Source of the DNA: a virus
IMG/VR virus record: IMGVR_UViG_3300021185_003136
Location: 1 to 44,847 of that record
Reading direction: 5' to 3' (one strand)
DNA length: 44,847 nt
Shown here: positions 17,065-24,825 of the stretch, in pieces
How positions within the stretch are numbered: the first letter of the stretch is position 1
Layout: every line of letters starts with the position of its first letter
The notes under the pieces: model-generated
Told to the model about the DNA's origin: nothing
What the model saw: the letters and a program-made list of their open reading frames with translations, nothing else
The model's database searches: none
Made by a program: the position numbers and the translations under genes

Positions 17065-17088
17065 TTTTTGAAAAAAATTTATTATAAT
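17060..17088 (+). promoter_or_regulatory. Probable variant promoter before helicase gene
   Basis: TTTGATT (17060-17066), an 11-base spacer and TTTATTATAAT (17078-17088) resemble the TTTGGTA-type promoter with a one-base-shorter spacer. TATAAT ends five bases before the helicase ATG at 17094. No ribosome-binding site is visible there, so a leaderless transcript is likely if this promoter is active. Confidence 0.45.
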
Positions 17089-17093
17089 TAAGT

Positions 17094-18449
17094 ATGACAG
17101 ACAGATTAAGTTCATACGGATATGCATTTCAAGTAAAGGTTATAACTGCGTTATTAACTGATAAAAGCTTTTTACAGCAGATATCAGATATAATGGTTCC
17201 AAAATATTTTGAATCAGAAGCAAATAACTGGATAGTTGATGTAATCCTTGAATACCATAAAGAATATAAATCTTCACCTACATTAGAAGTAATGAAAGTG
17301 AAAATGGAGGATTTAGATCACGATGTTCTAAAAACTCAAGTCGTAGAACATTTAAAAGATGCGTGGCGATATACTGATGCACCTGACCTCGAATTTATCA
17401 AAGAACAGGCATTAGATTTTTGTAAAAACCAAGAAATTAAAAAAGCAATTTTATCATCGGTAGAATTACTTAAACATGGTAAGTATGAAGAAATAAAAGC
17501 TGCGGTAGATGATGCATTGAAATCTGGTGGAGATAAAGATATTGGTCATGAATATATGACTAATATAGAAGAACGTTATAGCGAAGCCGTACGCCATGTC
17601 CAAGAAACTCCATGGGAAGTAATTAATGAATTAACAGATGGTGGCTTAGGTAAAGGTGAGCTTGGTGTTATGGTAGCGCCTGCAGGTATTGGTAAATCTT
17701 GGGCTTTAATGAATATCGGAGCAAATGCAGTTAAGAAAGGAAAGACTGTATTGCATTATACATTAGAGTTGAATGAGGCATATGTAGGTTTACGATATGA
17801 CTCTGTTATAACAGGAATAGCTCAGCAGAATCTAAAACATTATATGGACGAAGTTAAAGATCAGTTATCTAAAATAGACGGTGAATTGATTATTAAACAT
17901 TATCCTACAAAATCTGTATCTGTTATGGGCATTCGATCGCATATCGAAAAATGTATAATGCAGGACAAAAAACCAGATGTAGTAATAGTGGATTATGCAG
18001 ATTTGTTAAGAGGACATGGTCAAGAAAAGCGTCATGAGTTAGAAGGTATATATGAAGATTTAAGAGGTATGGCTGGCGAATATGAAATACCTGTATGGAC
18101 CGCATCTCAGGCAAATAGATCTGCATTAGAAGAGGATGTAATTGATGCAAGTAAAGTATCTGAATCGTATGGTAAAGTGATGGTGGCAGATTTCATATTA
18201 TCATTATCTAGAAAAGTTCAAGATAAATTGGCAGGAACTGGTAGATGGCATGTTATTAAAAATAGATTTGGCCCTGATGGTATAACATTGCCAAGTAAAA
18301 TGAATACATCTAATGGACAATTTGACATATATACAGATACATCTGTTCAAGGTAAAGATACTCAAAAGGCAATGGATAATGGTAATGAATTGGCTAGACA
18401 AATGTTAGCTAGAAAGTATCAAGAAACACAAAATTCAGGTTTCGAATAA
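17094..18449 (+). CDS. Replicative DNA helicase (T4 gp41-like, DnaB family)
   Basis: A 451-residue hexameric helicase that unwinds the fork 5'-3' on the lagging strand. The N-terminal domain (1-160) is helical. The RecA-like C-terminal domain has Walker A APAGIGKS (195-202), catalytic Glu in HYTLELNE (E225), and Walker B PDVVIVDYADLL (D300). These are followed by DnaB-type motifs WTASQANRSA and SLSRK...GRWHVIKNRFGPDG. T4 gp41 is 475 residues. No primase gene is seen in the window. The start has no Shine-Dalgarno element and follows a variant promoter. A strong terminator lies 24 bases after the stop. Confidence 0.93.
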   Translation: MTDRLSSYGYAFQVKVITALLTDKSFLQQISDIMVPKYFESEANNWIVDVILEYHKEYKSSPTLEVMKVKMEDLDHDVLKTQVVEHLKDAWRYTDAPDLEFIKEQALDFCKNQEIKKAILSSVELLKHGKYEEIKAAVDDALKSGGDKDIGHEYMTNIEERYSEAVRHVQETPWEVINELTDGGLGKGELGVMVAPAGIGKSWALMNIGANAVKKGKTVLHYTLELNEAYVGLRYDSVITGIAQQNLKHYMDEVKDQLSKIDGELIIKHYPTKSVSVMGIRSHIEKCIMQDKKPDVVIVDYADLLRGHGQEKRHELEGIYEDLRGMAGEYEIPVWTASQANRSALEEDVIDASKVSESYGKVMVADFILSLSRKVQDKLAGTGRWHVIKNRFGPDGITLPSKMNTSNGQFDIYTDTSVQGKDTQKAMDNGNELARQMLARKYQETQNSGFE

Positions 18450-18472
18450 CATGGTCGCGAATATTTATAATT

Positions 18473-18501
18473 GTAATCAGCAAAAACTGGTTACTTTTTT
18501 T
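18473..18501 (+). terminator. Intrinsic terminator after helicase gene
   Basis: GTAATCAG (18473-18480) and CTGGTTAC (18487-18494) pair over eight bases with one G-U, around the loop CAAAAA, followed directly by seven T residues. This is a textbook intrinsic terminator. It ends the SSB-uvsX-FEN-helicase unit. An ATATTTAT box at 18461 lies just before the hairpin and is probably not a working promoter for that reason. Confidence 0.88.
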
Positions 18502-18524
18502 ATCTACAAATTTAAGGAACAATA

Positions 18525-19517
18525 ATGAAATTATTCGAAGAAAGAGTTGCATATAAGCCATTTGAATATCCGGAATATTACACTGAAGGTTGGCTAAAGC
18601 AGGCACAGGCATTTTGGTTACATACCGAAATTGCAATGCAAAGTGATGTTAAAGATTGGAAAGAAAATTTATCTGCATCAGAAAAAAATCTAGTAGGTAA
18701 CATACTATTAGGATTTGCTCAGACAGAATGTGCTGTCTCTGATTATTGGACTGGTATGGTCACCAAATGGTTTCCAAAACATGAAATTAAACAAATGGCT
18801 ATGATGTTTGGAAGCCAAGAAACAATACATGCTGTTGCATATTCTTATTTAAATGAAAGTTTGGGTTTAGAAGATTTTGAGGCATTTCTACACGATGAAG
18901 CAACATCTGCAAAATTTGAAATGTTAATGTCAACAAAGGCTGATTATACACATGAAGATTTGGCAAATAGTGCAGATGCTAGATTAGATGTTGCTACGTC
19001 ATTGGCAATATTTTCTGCATTCGCAGAAGGTGTATCATTATATAGCTCTTTTGCAGTTTTATATAGTTTCCAGATGAGAAATTTGTTAAAAGGTGTTGGT
19101 CAGCAAATGAAATGGTCTGTTAGAGACGAATCTTTGCATAGTAGAATGGGGTGTAAATTATTCAACCATATGTGTGAAGAATATCCAGAGCTAAGAGAAA
19201 GTTCAAAATTCTCAATTGAAAATGCGGCTAGATATATGGTAGACATGGAACTTAAATTTATTGATAAAATGTTTGAAATGGGTGATTTAGAAAATTTAAA
19301 ATCATCTGATTTAAAGGAGTTTATTAAACAGAGAGCTAATGAAAAATTAAAAGAATTGGGTTACAATGAAATATTTGTTGTTAATCAAGAACAGGCTGGT
19401 AATTTAGAATGGTTTTACCATTTAACAGGTGGTCATACACATACAGATTTTTTTGCTATCAGATCTACAGATTATAGTAAAGCTAGCGAAGGTGATGATT
19501 GGGATGATATATTTTAA
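18525..19517 (+). CDS. nrdB: Class I ribonucleotide reductase, small (radical) subunit
   Basis: A 330-residue protein that holds the di-metal/tyrosyl radical cofactor used to reduce ribonucleotides. The ligand set is intact: D41 (SDVKDW), E99 and H102 (QETIH), radical tyrosine Y106, E168 (FAEGVSLY), and E202 and H205 (RDESLH). The C-terminal tail (EGDDWDDIF) is the kind of flexible segment that docks on the large subunit. It is preceded by TTAAGGAAC and follows the terminator; no clear promoter of either type is visible in the short gap, so expression may rely on read-through. The large subunit gene follows nine bases downstream. It supplies deoxynucleotides for phage DNA synthesis. Confidence 0.95.
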   Translation: MKLFEERVAYKPFEYPEYYTEGWLKQAQAFWLHTEIAMQSDVKDWKENLSASEKNLVGNILLGFAQTECAVSDYWTGMVTKWFPKHEIKQMAMMFGSQETIHAVAYSYLNESLGLEDFEAFLHDEATSAKFEMLMSTKADYTHEDLANSADARLDVATSLAIFSAFAEGVSLYSSFAVLYSFQMRNLLKGVGQQMKWSVRDESLHSRMGCKLFNHMCEEYPELRESSKFSIENAARYMVDMELKFIDKMFEMGDLENLKSSDLKEFIKQRANEKLKELGYNEIFVVNQEQAGNLEWFYHLTGGHTHTDFFAIRSTDYSKASEGDDWDDIF

Positions 19518-19526
19518 GAGGTTTAT

Positions 19527-21296
19527 ATGAAGAATTATGCAGAACATTTAGGATGGGAATTAGATGTAGACTTCCCAGGGTGGGCAAATACCCCAGTATA
19601 TATTGCTACTATAAGTAATGGTTATTTACAAAAGGATGAAACACCTAAAGATGCTTATTGGAGAGTTTGTACCACAGTAGCCAAGCGTTTAGATAAGCCG
19701 GAATTGGCCACCAAGTTTTTTGATTATATATGGAAAGGTTGGCTATGTTTGGCTTCTCCAGTATTATCAAATACAGGCACAGAGCGAGGACTGCCAATAT
19801 CATGTTTTGGTATTGATGTGGCCGATTCTATACATGATATTGGTAAAAAGAATCTGGAAATGATGTTATTAGCCAAACATGGAGGTGGAGTCGGAATTGG
19901 TATTAACCAGATACGACCTGCAGGTGCTAAAATCACCGGTAATGGTACTTCAGATGGAGTTGTACCTTTCTGTAAGATATATGACTCATCTATACTTGCC
20001 ACTAACCAAGGATCTGTACGAAGAGGCGCGGCCAGCGTTAATTTAAATATTGAACATGATGATTTTATAGATTGGTTAGAAATTAGAGAACCTAAAGGTG
20101 ATGTTAATCGCCAATCATTAAATATGCATCAATGTGCGGTGGTTGGTGATAAATTTATGCGAAAATTAGAATCTGGTGATCCTGAATCTAGAAAGAAATG
20201 GGGCGCTTTACTACAGAAACGTCGGCAGACAGGCGAGCCTTATATAATGTATAGAGGTAATGTTAATAAACAAAATCCTGAAGCATATAAGAAAAATGGA
20301 TTAAAAGTTTATATGACAAACATATGTAGTGAAATTGTATTACATACAGATGAGAGCCATTCATTCGTTTGTTGTTTAAGCTCACTCAATCTTTCAAAAT
20401 ATGACGAATGGAAGGATACAGATTTAATTTATACAGCCACATGGTTCTTGGACGGTGTATTAGAAGAATTTTTACAAAAAGCAAAATATCGACAAGGATT
20501 TGATAACGCGGTACGTAGTGCAGAAAAAGGCCGAGCATTAGGTTTAGGTGTGCTAGGATGGCATACATATTTACAGCAACGTGGTATTCCATTTGAAGGG
20601 TTACCTGCTCAATTCGAAACTAGAAGAATTTTTGGCCAAATACAAACCGAATCTAACCAAGCATCTCGCGATCTAGCTTCGGAATACGGTGAACCATTAT
20701 GGTGCGTAGGAACAGGTATGCGAAATACTCATTTAAGAGCAGTAGCTCCTACAGTATCAAATAGTAAATTAGCCGGCGGCGTAAGTAGTGGTATAGAGCC
20801 AATACCAGCTAATGTATTTACTGACCAGAGTGCCAAAGGCACATTTATACGTCGTAATAAAGAACTTGAAAAGGTATTGCGTAAAGTTGGTATTAATACA
20901 AAAGAAACATGGGATAAAATATTAGCTGATGGAGGTTCGGTGCAGGATCTGAAAATCTTAGATGATTGGTGCTATGTTTTAGGTAAATTAATAAAAACTG
21001 ATGATGTTAAAGACTTGGATGAGCCTATATCTGTAAAGGATGTATTTAAAACTTTTAAAGAAGTAAACCAATTAGAATTAGTTAAACAGGCTGGTATTAG
21101 GCAACAATATGTTGACCAAACAGTATCATTAAATCTTGCATTTCCAACAGAGGCAACGCCAAAATGGATTAACCAAGTGCATTTAGAAGCATGGAAGCAG
21201 GGAGTAAAGACATTGTATTATGTACGTACAGAATCTGTACTGCGAGGTGACATTGCCGCGGCATCAATGTCAGACTGTGTTAGTTGTGAAGGATAA
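19527..21296 (+). CDS. nrdA: Class I ribonucleotide reductase, large subunit, without ATP cone
   Basis: A 589-residue catalytic subunit that reduces ribonucleoside diphosphates. Key residues are present: C93 (PISCFG) and C282 (VCCLSSLNL) as the redox pair, N265-x-C267-x-E269 (TNICSEI) as the active-site centre, the YY pair in TLYYVRTES for radical transfer, and the C-terminal CVSC redox shuttle. The chain is about 160 residues shorter than T4 or E. coli NrdA. It starts directly in the catalytic region, lacking the N-terminal ATP-cone domain that mediates dATP shut-off. Such an enzyme should resist dATP feedback. AAGAGG precedes the ATG. Confidence 0.95.
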   Translation: MKNYAEHLGWELDVDFPGWANTPVYIATISNGYLQKDETPKDAYWRVCTTVAKRLDKPELATKFFDYIWKGWLCLASPVLSNTGTERGLPISCFGIDVADSIHDIGKKNLEMMLLAKHGGGVGIGINQIRPAGAKITGNGTSDGVVPFCKIYDSSILATNQGSVRRGAASVNLNIEHDDFIDWLEIREPKGDVNRQSLNMHQCAVVGDKFMRKLESGDPESRKKWGALLQKRRQTGEPYIMYRGNVNKQNPEAYKKNGLKVYMTNICSEIVLHTDESHSFVCCLSSLNLSKYDEWKDTDLIYTATWFLDGVLEEFLQKAKYRQGFDNAVRSAEKGRALGLGVLGWHTYLQQRGIPFEGLPAQFETRRIFGQIQTESNQASRDLASEYGEPLWCVGTGMRNTHLRAVAPTVSNSKLAGGVSSGIEPIPANVFTDQSAKGTFIRRNKELEKVLRKVGINTKETWDKILADGGSVQDLKILDDWCYVLGKLIKTDDVKDLDEPISVKDVFKTFKEVNQLELVKQAGIRQQYVDQTVSLNLAFPTEATPKWINQVHLEAWKQGVKTLYYVRTESVLRGDIAAASMSDCVSCEG

Positions 21297-21298
21297 AT

Positions 21299-21991
21299 AT
21301 GTTTAAGAAAAATAAAATAAAAATTATTGAAGATTTATTCCTAATGGAACCTTTACCAAAGGATTGGAAAGATTGGGATTTAGACTTTTTTGATCGCGAA
21401 GGATATCAATTAAATAAGATAGAGAAGGCCTACCATGAAGTAAATGATGTGAATATACATACAGAGGATCGAATGGCGCGCCGAGTATCTGAAAATTCAT
21501 TAGACGTAGTTTTACAGCATTGGTTTAGTCAGACAGAGACTCATCCAAATATTTTTATAGACCATGCTCATATTTTACATAGATTTGGATTTGAAGGCCA
21601 GGCACAGAAGCAGTTAATATATCATGCATCTAAATATCCTAAATTAAATAAATTAGTTTATACAACACCAAAGTATGGTTTAGATTTTGCAATTGACTGG
21701 ATCGATCGTGACCAAGTAGTTGAACTATTTCACATCGAATTGGATTGTCGTATGTATAAAAAGTTTGTAGATATTGTATCTAAATTGGAAACATTTATTC
21801 AAACAACTGATTGGGATAGTATTGGCAAAAAATTTATAGACGCTAAACCTGAATGGATTAAATTAGATGAATATGACCAGGCAATTTATAAAGCAAAGTT
21901 TTTTGGTTTAGATAAAATAGGTATTGATTATCAAACAGATCATTATCTTAATAAACCATATCTATTTTCGTATTTAAAAGTTATAGATTAA
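21299..21991 (+). CDS. Protein of unknown function downstream of nrdA
   Basis: A 230-residue soluble protein, Asp/Lys/Tyr-rich, starting two bases after the nrdA stop and therefore co-translated with it. I do not recognise a family. The middle part contains HPNIFIDHAHILHRFGFEG and AQKQLIYHASKYPKLNKLVY, with several His and Asp residues. The C-terminal half is helical with conserved-looking DRDQVVELFHIELDCRMYKK and DEYDQAIYKAKFFGLDKIG. There are no obvious nucleotide-binding loops, membrane segments or cysteine clusters. Linkage to nrdA hints at nucleotide metabolism, but nothing in the sequence proves this. Confidence 0.65.
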   Translation: MFKKNKIKIIEDLFLMEPLPKDWKDWDLDFFDREGYQLNKIEKAYHEVNDVNIHTEDRMARRVSENSLDVVLQHWFSQTETHPNIFIDHAHILHRFGFEGQAQKQLIYHASKYPKLNKLVYTTPKYGLDFAIDWIDRDQVVELFHIELDCRMYKKFVDIVSKLETFIQTTDWDSIGKKFIDAKPEWIKLDEYDQAIYKAKFFGLDKIGIDYQTDHYLNKPYLFSYLKVID

Positions 21992-22012
21992 TGAAAATTT
22001 GTTAGCAAAAGA

Positions 22013-22042
22013 TTTGGTAGAGTCAAATATATTTCTTATATT
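22013..22042 (+). promoter_or_regulatory. TTTGGTA-type promoter driving the QueD-QueE-GroES-FolE operon
   Basis: TTTGGTA (22013-22019), a 12-base spacer, TTTCTTATATT (22032-22042). The predicted start leaves a leader of roughly 20 bases with TAAGAG before the ATG at 22069. The genes behind it are closely spaced up to 25356, so this promoter probably serves the deazaguanine and co-chaperonin genes. Confidence 0.8.
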
Positions 22043-22068
22043 TATATAAATTATAAAAAGTAAGAGTT

Positions 22069-22251
22069 ATGACGAAAAAAGAACAAGTACTAGAATTAAT
22101 TACCGGTTATGCAAATGGTTATATTACCGATGAAGAATGTACTTATCAAAGTGATTTATTATTAAATGAAATATCAGTTATTGATGGAATGGTAACCGAC
22201 CATGAAACTGATACTCGAGTTCCAAAAGAAGAATATTTAAAAAACAATTAG
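22069..22251 (+). CDS. Small acidic protein, function unknown
   Basis: A 60-residue acidic protein with a helical first half (KKEQVLELITGYANGY) and ITDEECTYQSDLLLNEISVI. It is the first gene after a TTTGGTA-type promoter, and the next gene starts four bases after its stop. There is no recognised domain. Small first genes of this kind in phages are often host-takeover or regulatory factors, but this is speculation here. Confidence 0.55.
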   Translation: MTKKEQVLELITGYANGYITDEECTYQSDLLLNEISVIDGMVTDHETDTRVPKEEYLKNN

Positions 22252-22255
22252 TTAC

Positions 22256-22555
22256 ATGGAAAATTTTAAATTTAAAGACGTTGAATCGACATTTGATTTT
22301 CGTAAATTAGCTCATTACGATCAAGAGTATTTACGTACAATGACATTTGAAACGATTAACGAAAGATCAGTAAACAACTCAGGAGTTACATTTAAAGATC
22401 GATATCCATATGCGGATAATTTTACTTTGTTTACAAGTGAAGATGAGATGTACAATTATATGGCAGATTTTAATGGCCACTTAGGTAAAACTGCATCTCA
22501 TTTATTACATGGTAAAAAATATTGGTTGGCATGGACATGGTTTAACGAGGAATAG
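22256..22555 (+). CDS. Small protein upstream of QueD, function unknown
   Basis: A 99-residue protein rich in Phe, Tyr and Asp: KFKDVESTFDFRKLAHYDQ at the start, then DRYPYADNFTLFTSEDEMYN and a Trp-rich end (KKYWLAWTWFNEE). There is no membrane segment or motif that I recognise. It is packed between two genes with gaps of four and two bases, so it is co-expressed with QueD. A role in the modification pathway is possible by association only. Confidence 0.55.
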   Translation: MENFKFKDVESTFDFRKLAHYDQEYLRTMTFETINERSVNNSGVTFKDRYPYADNFTLFTSEDEMYNYMADFNGHLGKTASHLLHGKKYWLAWTWFNEE

Positions 22556-22557
22556 AT

Positions 22558-23001
22558 ATGAGCAAATTTAGAAGTTATAAAGAGTTTAGCGGTTATAGTA
22601 CAGCCTTTAGACAATGGAGAGCAGATTCGCATTGCCGATTTATACATGGGTATGCATTAAAATTTAAAGTATGGTTTGAGGGTGACTTAGATCATCGTAA
22701 TTGGGTCGTGGACTTTGGATGCTTTAAACGTAACGGTGTAAAGGATTGGTTAAAGCATCAATTTGATCATACTACGGTAGTAGCTACAGATGATCCGGAT
22801 CTACTTTTATTTCAAGATATGGCCGCAAAAGATATGATACAATTGCGTGTAATGCCTGATGTAGGTTGTGAAAAATTTGCATCTATGGTGTTTAACTATC
22901 TAGATTCTATAATTGAAAAAGAAACTGAAGGAAGAGCACGAGTATACAAAGTACAGTGTTGGGAACATAGTGAAAATATGGCAGAATATTATGGCGAATA
23001 A
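22558..23001 (+). CDS. queD: 6-carboxytetrahydropterin synthase-like protein (QueD/PTPS family)
   Basis: A 147-residue member of the PTPS/QueD family, which converts dihydroneopterin triphosphate to 6-carboxytetrahydropterin, the second step to 7-deazaguanines. The expected catalytic triad is visible: C26 in SHCRFIHGY, and D70-H71 in QFDHTT. VVDFGCFK and the closing VQCWEHSENMAEYY also match the family. The zinc site is unusual: of the three His ligands, only H30 is clearly kept. The HGH motif reads HGY, and the first ligand position appears to be F17; H25 may substitute. The last 11 bases overlap queE. The function is likely but the metal site suggests a divergent subfamily. Confidence 0.82.
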   Translation: MSKFRSYKEFSGYSTAFRQWRADSHCRFIHGYALKFKVWFEGDLDHRNWVVDFGCFKRNGVKDWLKHQFDHTTVVATDDPDLLLFQDMAAKDMIQLRVMPDVGCEKFASMVFNYLDSIIEKETEGRARVYKVQCWEHSENMAEYYGE

Positions 23002-23767
23002 GCGTATTAAAGATTATAATAAAGTACTTCCTATTAACGAGTTGTATAGATGCGTGCAATCTGAAGGAAGTCGATTTGGTAGACCAACTATTGCTATTCG
23101 CGTAACTGGTTGTACTCATAGATGTTATTTTGGTGAAGGAGGATGGTGCGATTCTTGGTATTCATCCATACATCCAGAAAAGGGTAAATACTCATTTAAC
23201 GATATTATTAAAATATATGATGAAAATCCTCATGTAAAAGAAATGATGTTAACTGGCGGATCACCTACAATGCAACCAGCATTAGTAAACGAATTAACAC
23301 ATTTTGCAAATGAAAGAAATATTATCATTACTATTGAAACTGAAGGATCTCATTTTGTTGAGACCGATTATCCTATTGATCTCATTAGCCTTAGTCCTAA
23401 GTTTAGTAATAGCGTCCCTGTTGTTGGCGCTGTTACACCAGGTGGGCAAATTGTCGACGAAAAATTTATTCACGTCCATAACAGGAAACGTTTAAATACA
23501 GATGCTATTAATCAAATGATTAGTTTTCATACAGATTATCATTATAAGCCAGTATGGGATGGTACTCTAGAAAATTTAAATGAAATAGAATCATATCGTT
23601 TAGAATTAGGAATACCTAAAAATAAGACATATATTATGCCGGCGGGTGATACGCGAGAACAATTAATTAAAATGTATCCAATGGTGTTTGAATTATGTGC
23701 CGAGCATGGTTATAACATGACAGGTAGAGATCATATCATTGCATTCGATACAGAACGATCAGTTTAA
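22991..23767 (+). CDS. queE: 7-carboxy-7-deazaguanine synthase-like radical SAM enzyme (QueE)
   Basis: A 258-residue radical SAM protein that would rearrange 6-carboxytetrahydropterin to 7-carboxy-7-deazaguanine. The N-terminal LYRCVQSEGSRFGRPTIAIR is the QueE signature for substrate binding. The cluster motif is atypical: C41-x3-C45-x7-C53 with a YFGEGGW insertion, instead of C-x3-C-x2-C. The usual TGGEP reads TGGSPTMQ (88-95). Later motifs TIETEGS and LSPKFSN fit the family. I chose ATG 22991, which overlaps the end of queD by 11 bases, because the upstream in-frame extension lies inside queD and is not QueE-like. It is followed by groES after 11 bases. Confidence 0.85.
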   Translation: MANKRIKDYNKVLPINELYRCVQSEGSRFGRPTIAIRVTGCTHRCYFGEGGWCDSWYSSIHPEKGKYSFNDIIKIYDENPHVKEMMLTGGSPTMQPALVNELTHFANERNIIITIETEGSHFVETDYPIDLISLSPKFSNSVPVVGAVTPGGQIVDEKFIHVHNRKRLNTDAINQMISFHTDYHYKPVWDGTLENLNEIESYRLELGIPKNKTYIMPAGDTREQLIKMYPMVFELCAEHGYNMTGRDHIIAFDTERSV

Positions 23768-23778
23768 AGGAAAGTTAT

Positions 23779-24075
23779 ATGAAAATGAAACCAATGGGAG
23801 ATTTTATTCTCTTAAAAAAACATGAAGGTCAAGAAACGACCAAAGCTGGTATTATTCTAACTAGTAATACTACTAATCATGCAAAGGCCGATGTAGTAGC
23901 ATGCGGTCCTGGATTATTTACTCAGACCGGCGATCGCATCCCTATTACGGTAGTGCCTGGCGATGTAGTTATGATAACCAATCAATCTGCAAAAGATCAT
24001 AATCAAATTAAATTAGATGATGAAACATATTTACTATTACGAGAATCAGATATAGTAATGGCATCGACAAATTAA
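23779..24075 (+). CDS. groES: GroES-type co-chaperonin
   Basis: A 98-residue co-chaperonin, the lid of the GroEL folding chamber, equivalent in role to T4 gp31. Family features include PMGDFILLKK at the start and the mobile loop with the GroEL-binding tripeptide I25-I26-L27 (AGIILTSNTT). VVACGPG, VPGDVVMI, and the closing DDETYLLLRESDIV follow. The host GroES usually performs this job; T4 replaces it to fold its large capsid protein. This phage also carries its own GroEL (33529), so the partners are encoded far apart, in different operons. The ribosome-binding site is AAAGGAAAG. Confidence 0.93.
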   Translation: MKMKPMGDFILLKKHEGQETTKAGIILTSNTTNHAKADVVACGPGLFTQTGDRIPITVVPGDVVMITNQSAKDHNQIKLDDETYLLLRESDIVMASTN

Positions 24076-24094
24076 GTTAATAAATAAAAGTCCA

Positions 24095-24117
24095 GATGGT
24101 GTCGTAGTTCCACCGTC
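24095..24117 (+). other. Small RNA hairpin between groES and folE
   Basis: GATGGTG (24095-24101) pairs with CACCGTC (24111-24117) over seven bases with one G-U, around a nine-base loop. No T-run follows, so it is not a classical terminator. It could be an RNA-processing site or a stabiliser of the upstream message. The stem is visible; the function is unknown. Confidence 0.4.
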
Positions 24118-24143
24118 ATAAATAAATTAAAACAAAGGATATA

Positions 24144-24824
24144 ATGTCAAAAAAGAAAAAACAAGTAACGGACATGGAAATTGCTAAACCCGGCTTCGCG
24201 AATGGATTAGCTAGTAGTACACCATTATCTGAGTCAGAAAAAGAAATGATGATTATGGATGCTGCAGATGCATTTGGTAAATTTTTAGATGCTCTTAGAT
24301 GTGATTGGAGAAATGATCCAAATTCAGATAATACACCAAAACGTGTTGCTAAAGCATATGTTAATGATCTATGGGCCGGACGATATCAAGGACCACCTTC
24401 GATTACAGGATTTCCTAGCGATGGATATGATGGTATAGTGCAAGAGAGTAACATACCATTAACTAGCATGTGTTCACATCACCATCAAACTATTACCGGT
24501 AAGGTTCATATCGCATATATAGCATCAGAACAAGGTACTGTTGTTGGGTTAAGCAAACTTAATAGAATTGTAGAATACTTTGGCCGACGAGGTGCTATTC
24601 AAGAACAATTGACAGTTGCAATACATAATGCAGTTAATCAGATATGTGAAGGTAATTTAGGCGTTGCTGTTTGTATAGACGCTGGCCATAATTGTGTATC
24701 ATGTAGAGGCGTTGGTCACCAAGGAGCATCGATGCAGACTGCTAAATTATCTGGCTCTTTTCTAGATAAGCCAGAAGCGAGAGCTGAATTTTATAAAAAT
24801 ATTGAATTATCGAGTAAAAAATAA
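24144..24824 (+). CDS. folE: GTP cyclohydrolase I (FolE type)
   Basis: A 226-residue enzyme that opens GTP to 7,8-dihydroneopterin triphosphate, the first step to folate and to 7-deazaguanines. Zinc ligands are in place: C110 and H113 (SMCSHHHQTITGK) and C184 (HNCVSCRGVGHQG). Other GCH1 signatures are NTPKRVAKAY, VGLSKLNRIVEYFGRR and IQEQLT. The N-terminal 25 residues are a non-conserved extension. AAAGGAT precedes the ATG. Together with QueD and QueE in the same gene block, the enzyme most likely feeds deazaguanine synthesis rather than folate. One base separates its stop from the phosphoribosyltransferase start. Confidence 0.95.
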   Translation: MSKKKKQVTDMEIAKPGFANGLASSTPLSESEKEMMIMDAADAFGKFLDALRCDWRNDPNSDNTPKRVAKAYVNDLWAGRYQGPPSITGFPSDGYDGIVQESNIPLTSMCSHHHQTITGKVHIAYIASEQGTVVGLSKLNRIVEYFGRRGAIQEQLTVAIHNAVNQICEGNLGVAVCIDAGHNCVSCRGVGHQGASMQTAKLSGSFLDKPEARAEFYKNIELSSKK

Positions 24825-24825
24825 T

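Noticed and set aside
18461-18468. An eighth ATATTTAT box before nrdB
   Set aside because: It lies directly upstream of the strong terminator hairpin at 18473, so a transcript from it would stop at once. I treat it as a chance copy.
24071-24121. An open stretch in another frame between groES and folE with a protein-like ending (SPDGVVVPPS)
   Set aside because: It has no start codon or ribosome-binding site and only about 17 codons. The Val/Pro run comes from the hairpin sequence.
24144-24824. folE as part of a phage folate pathway
   Set aside because: No other folate gene is seen in the window, whereas QueD and QueE, which use the FolE product, lie just upstream.
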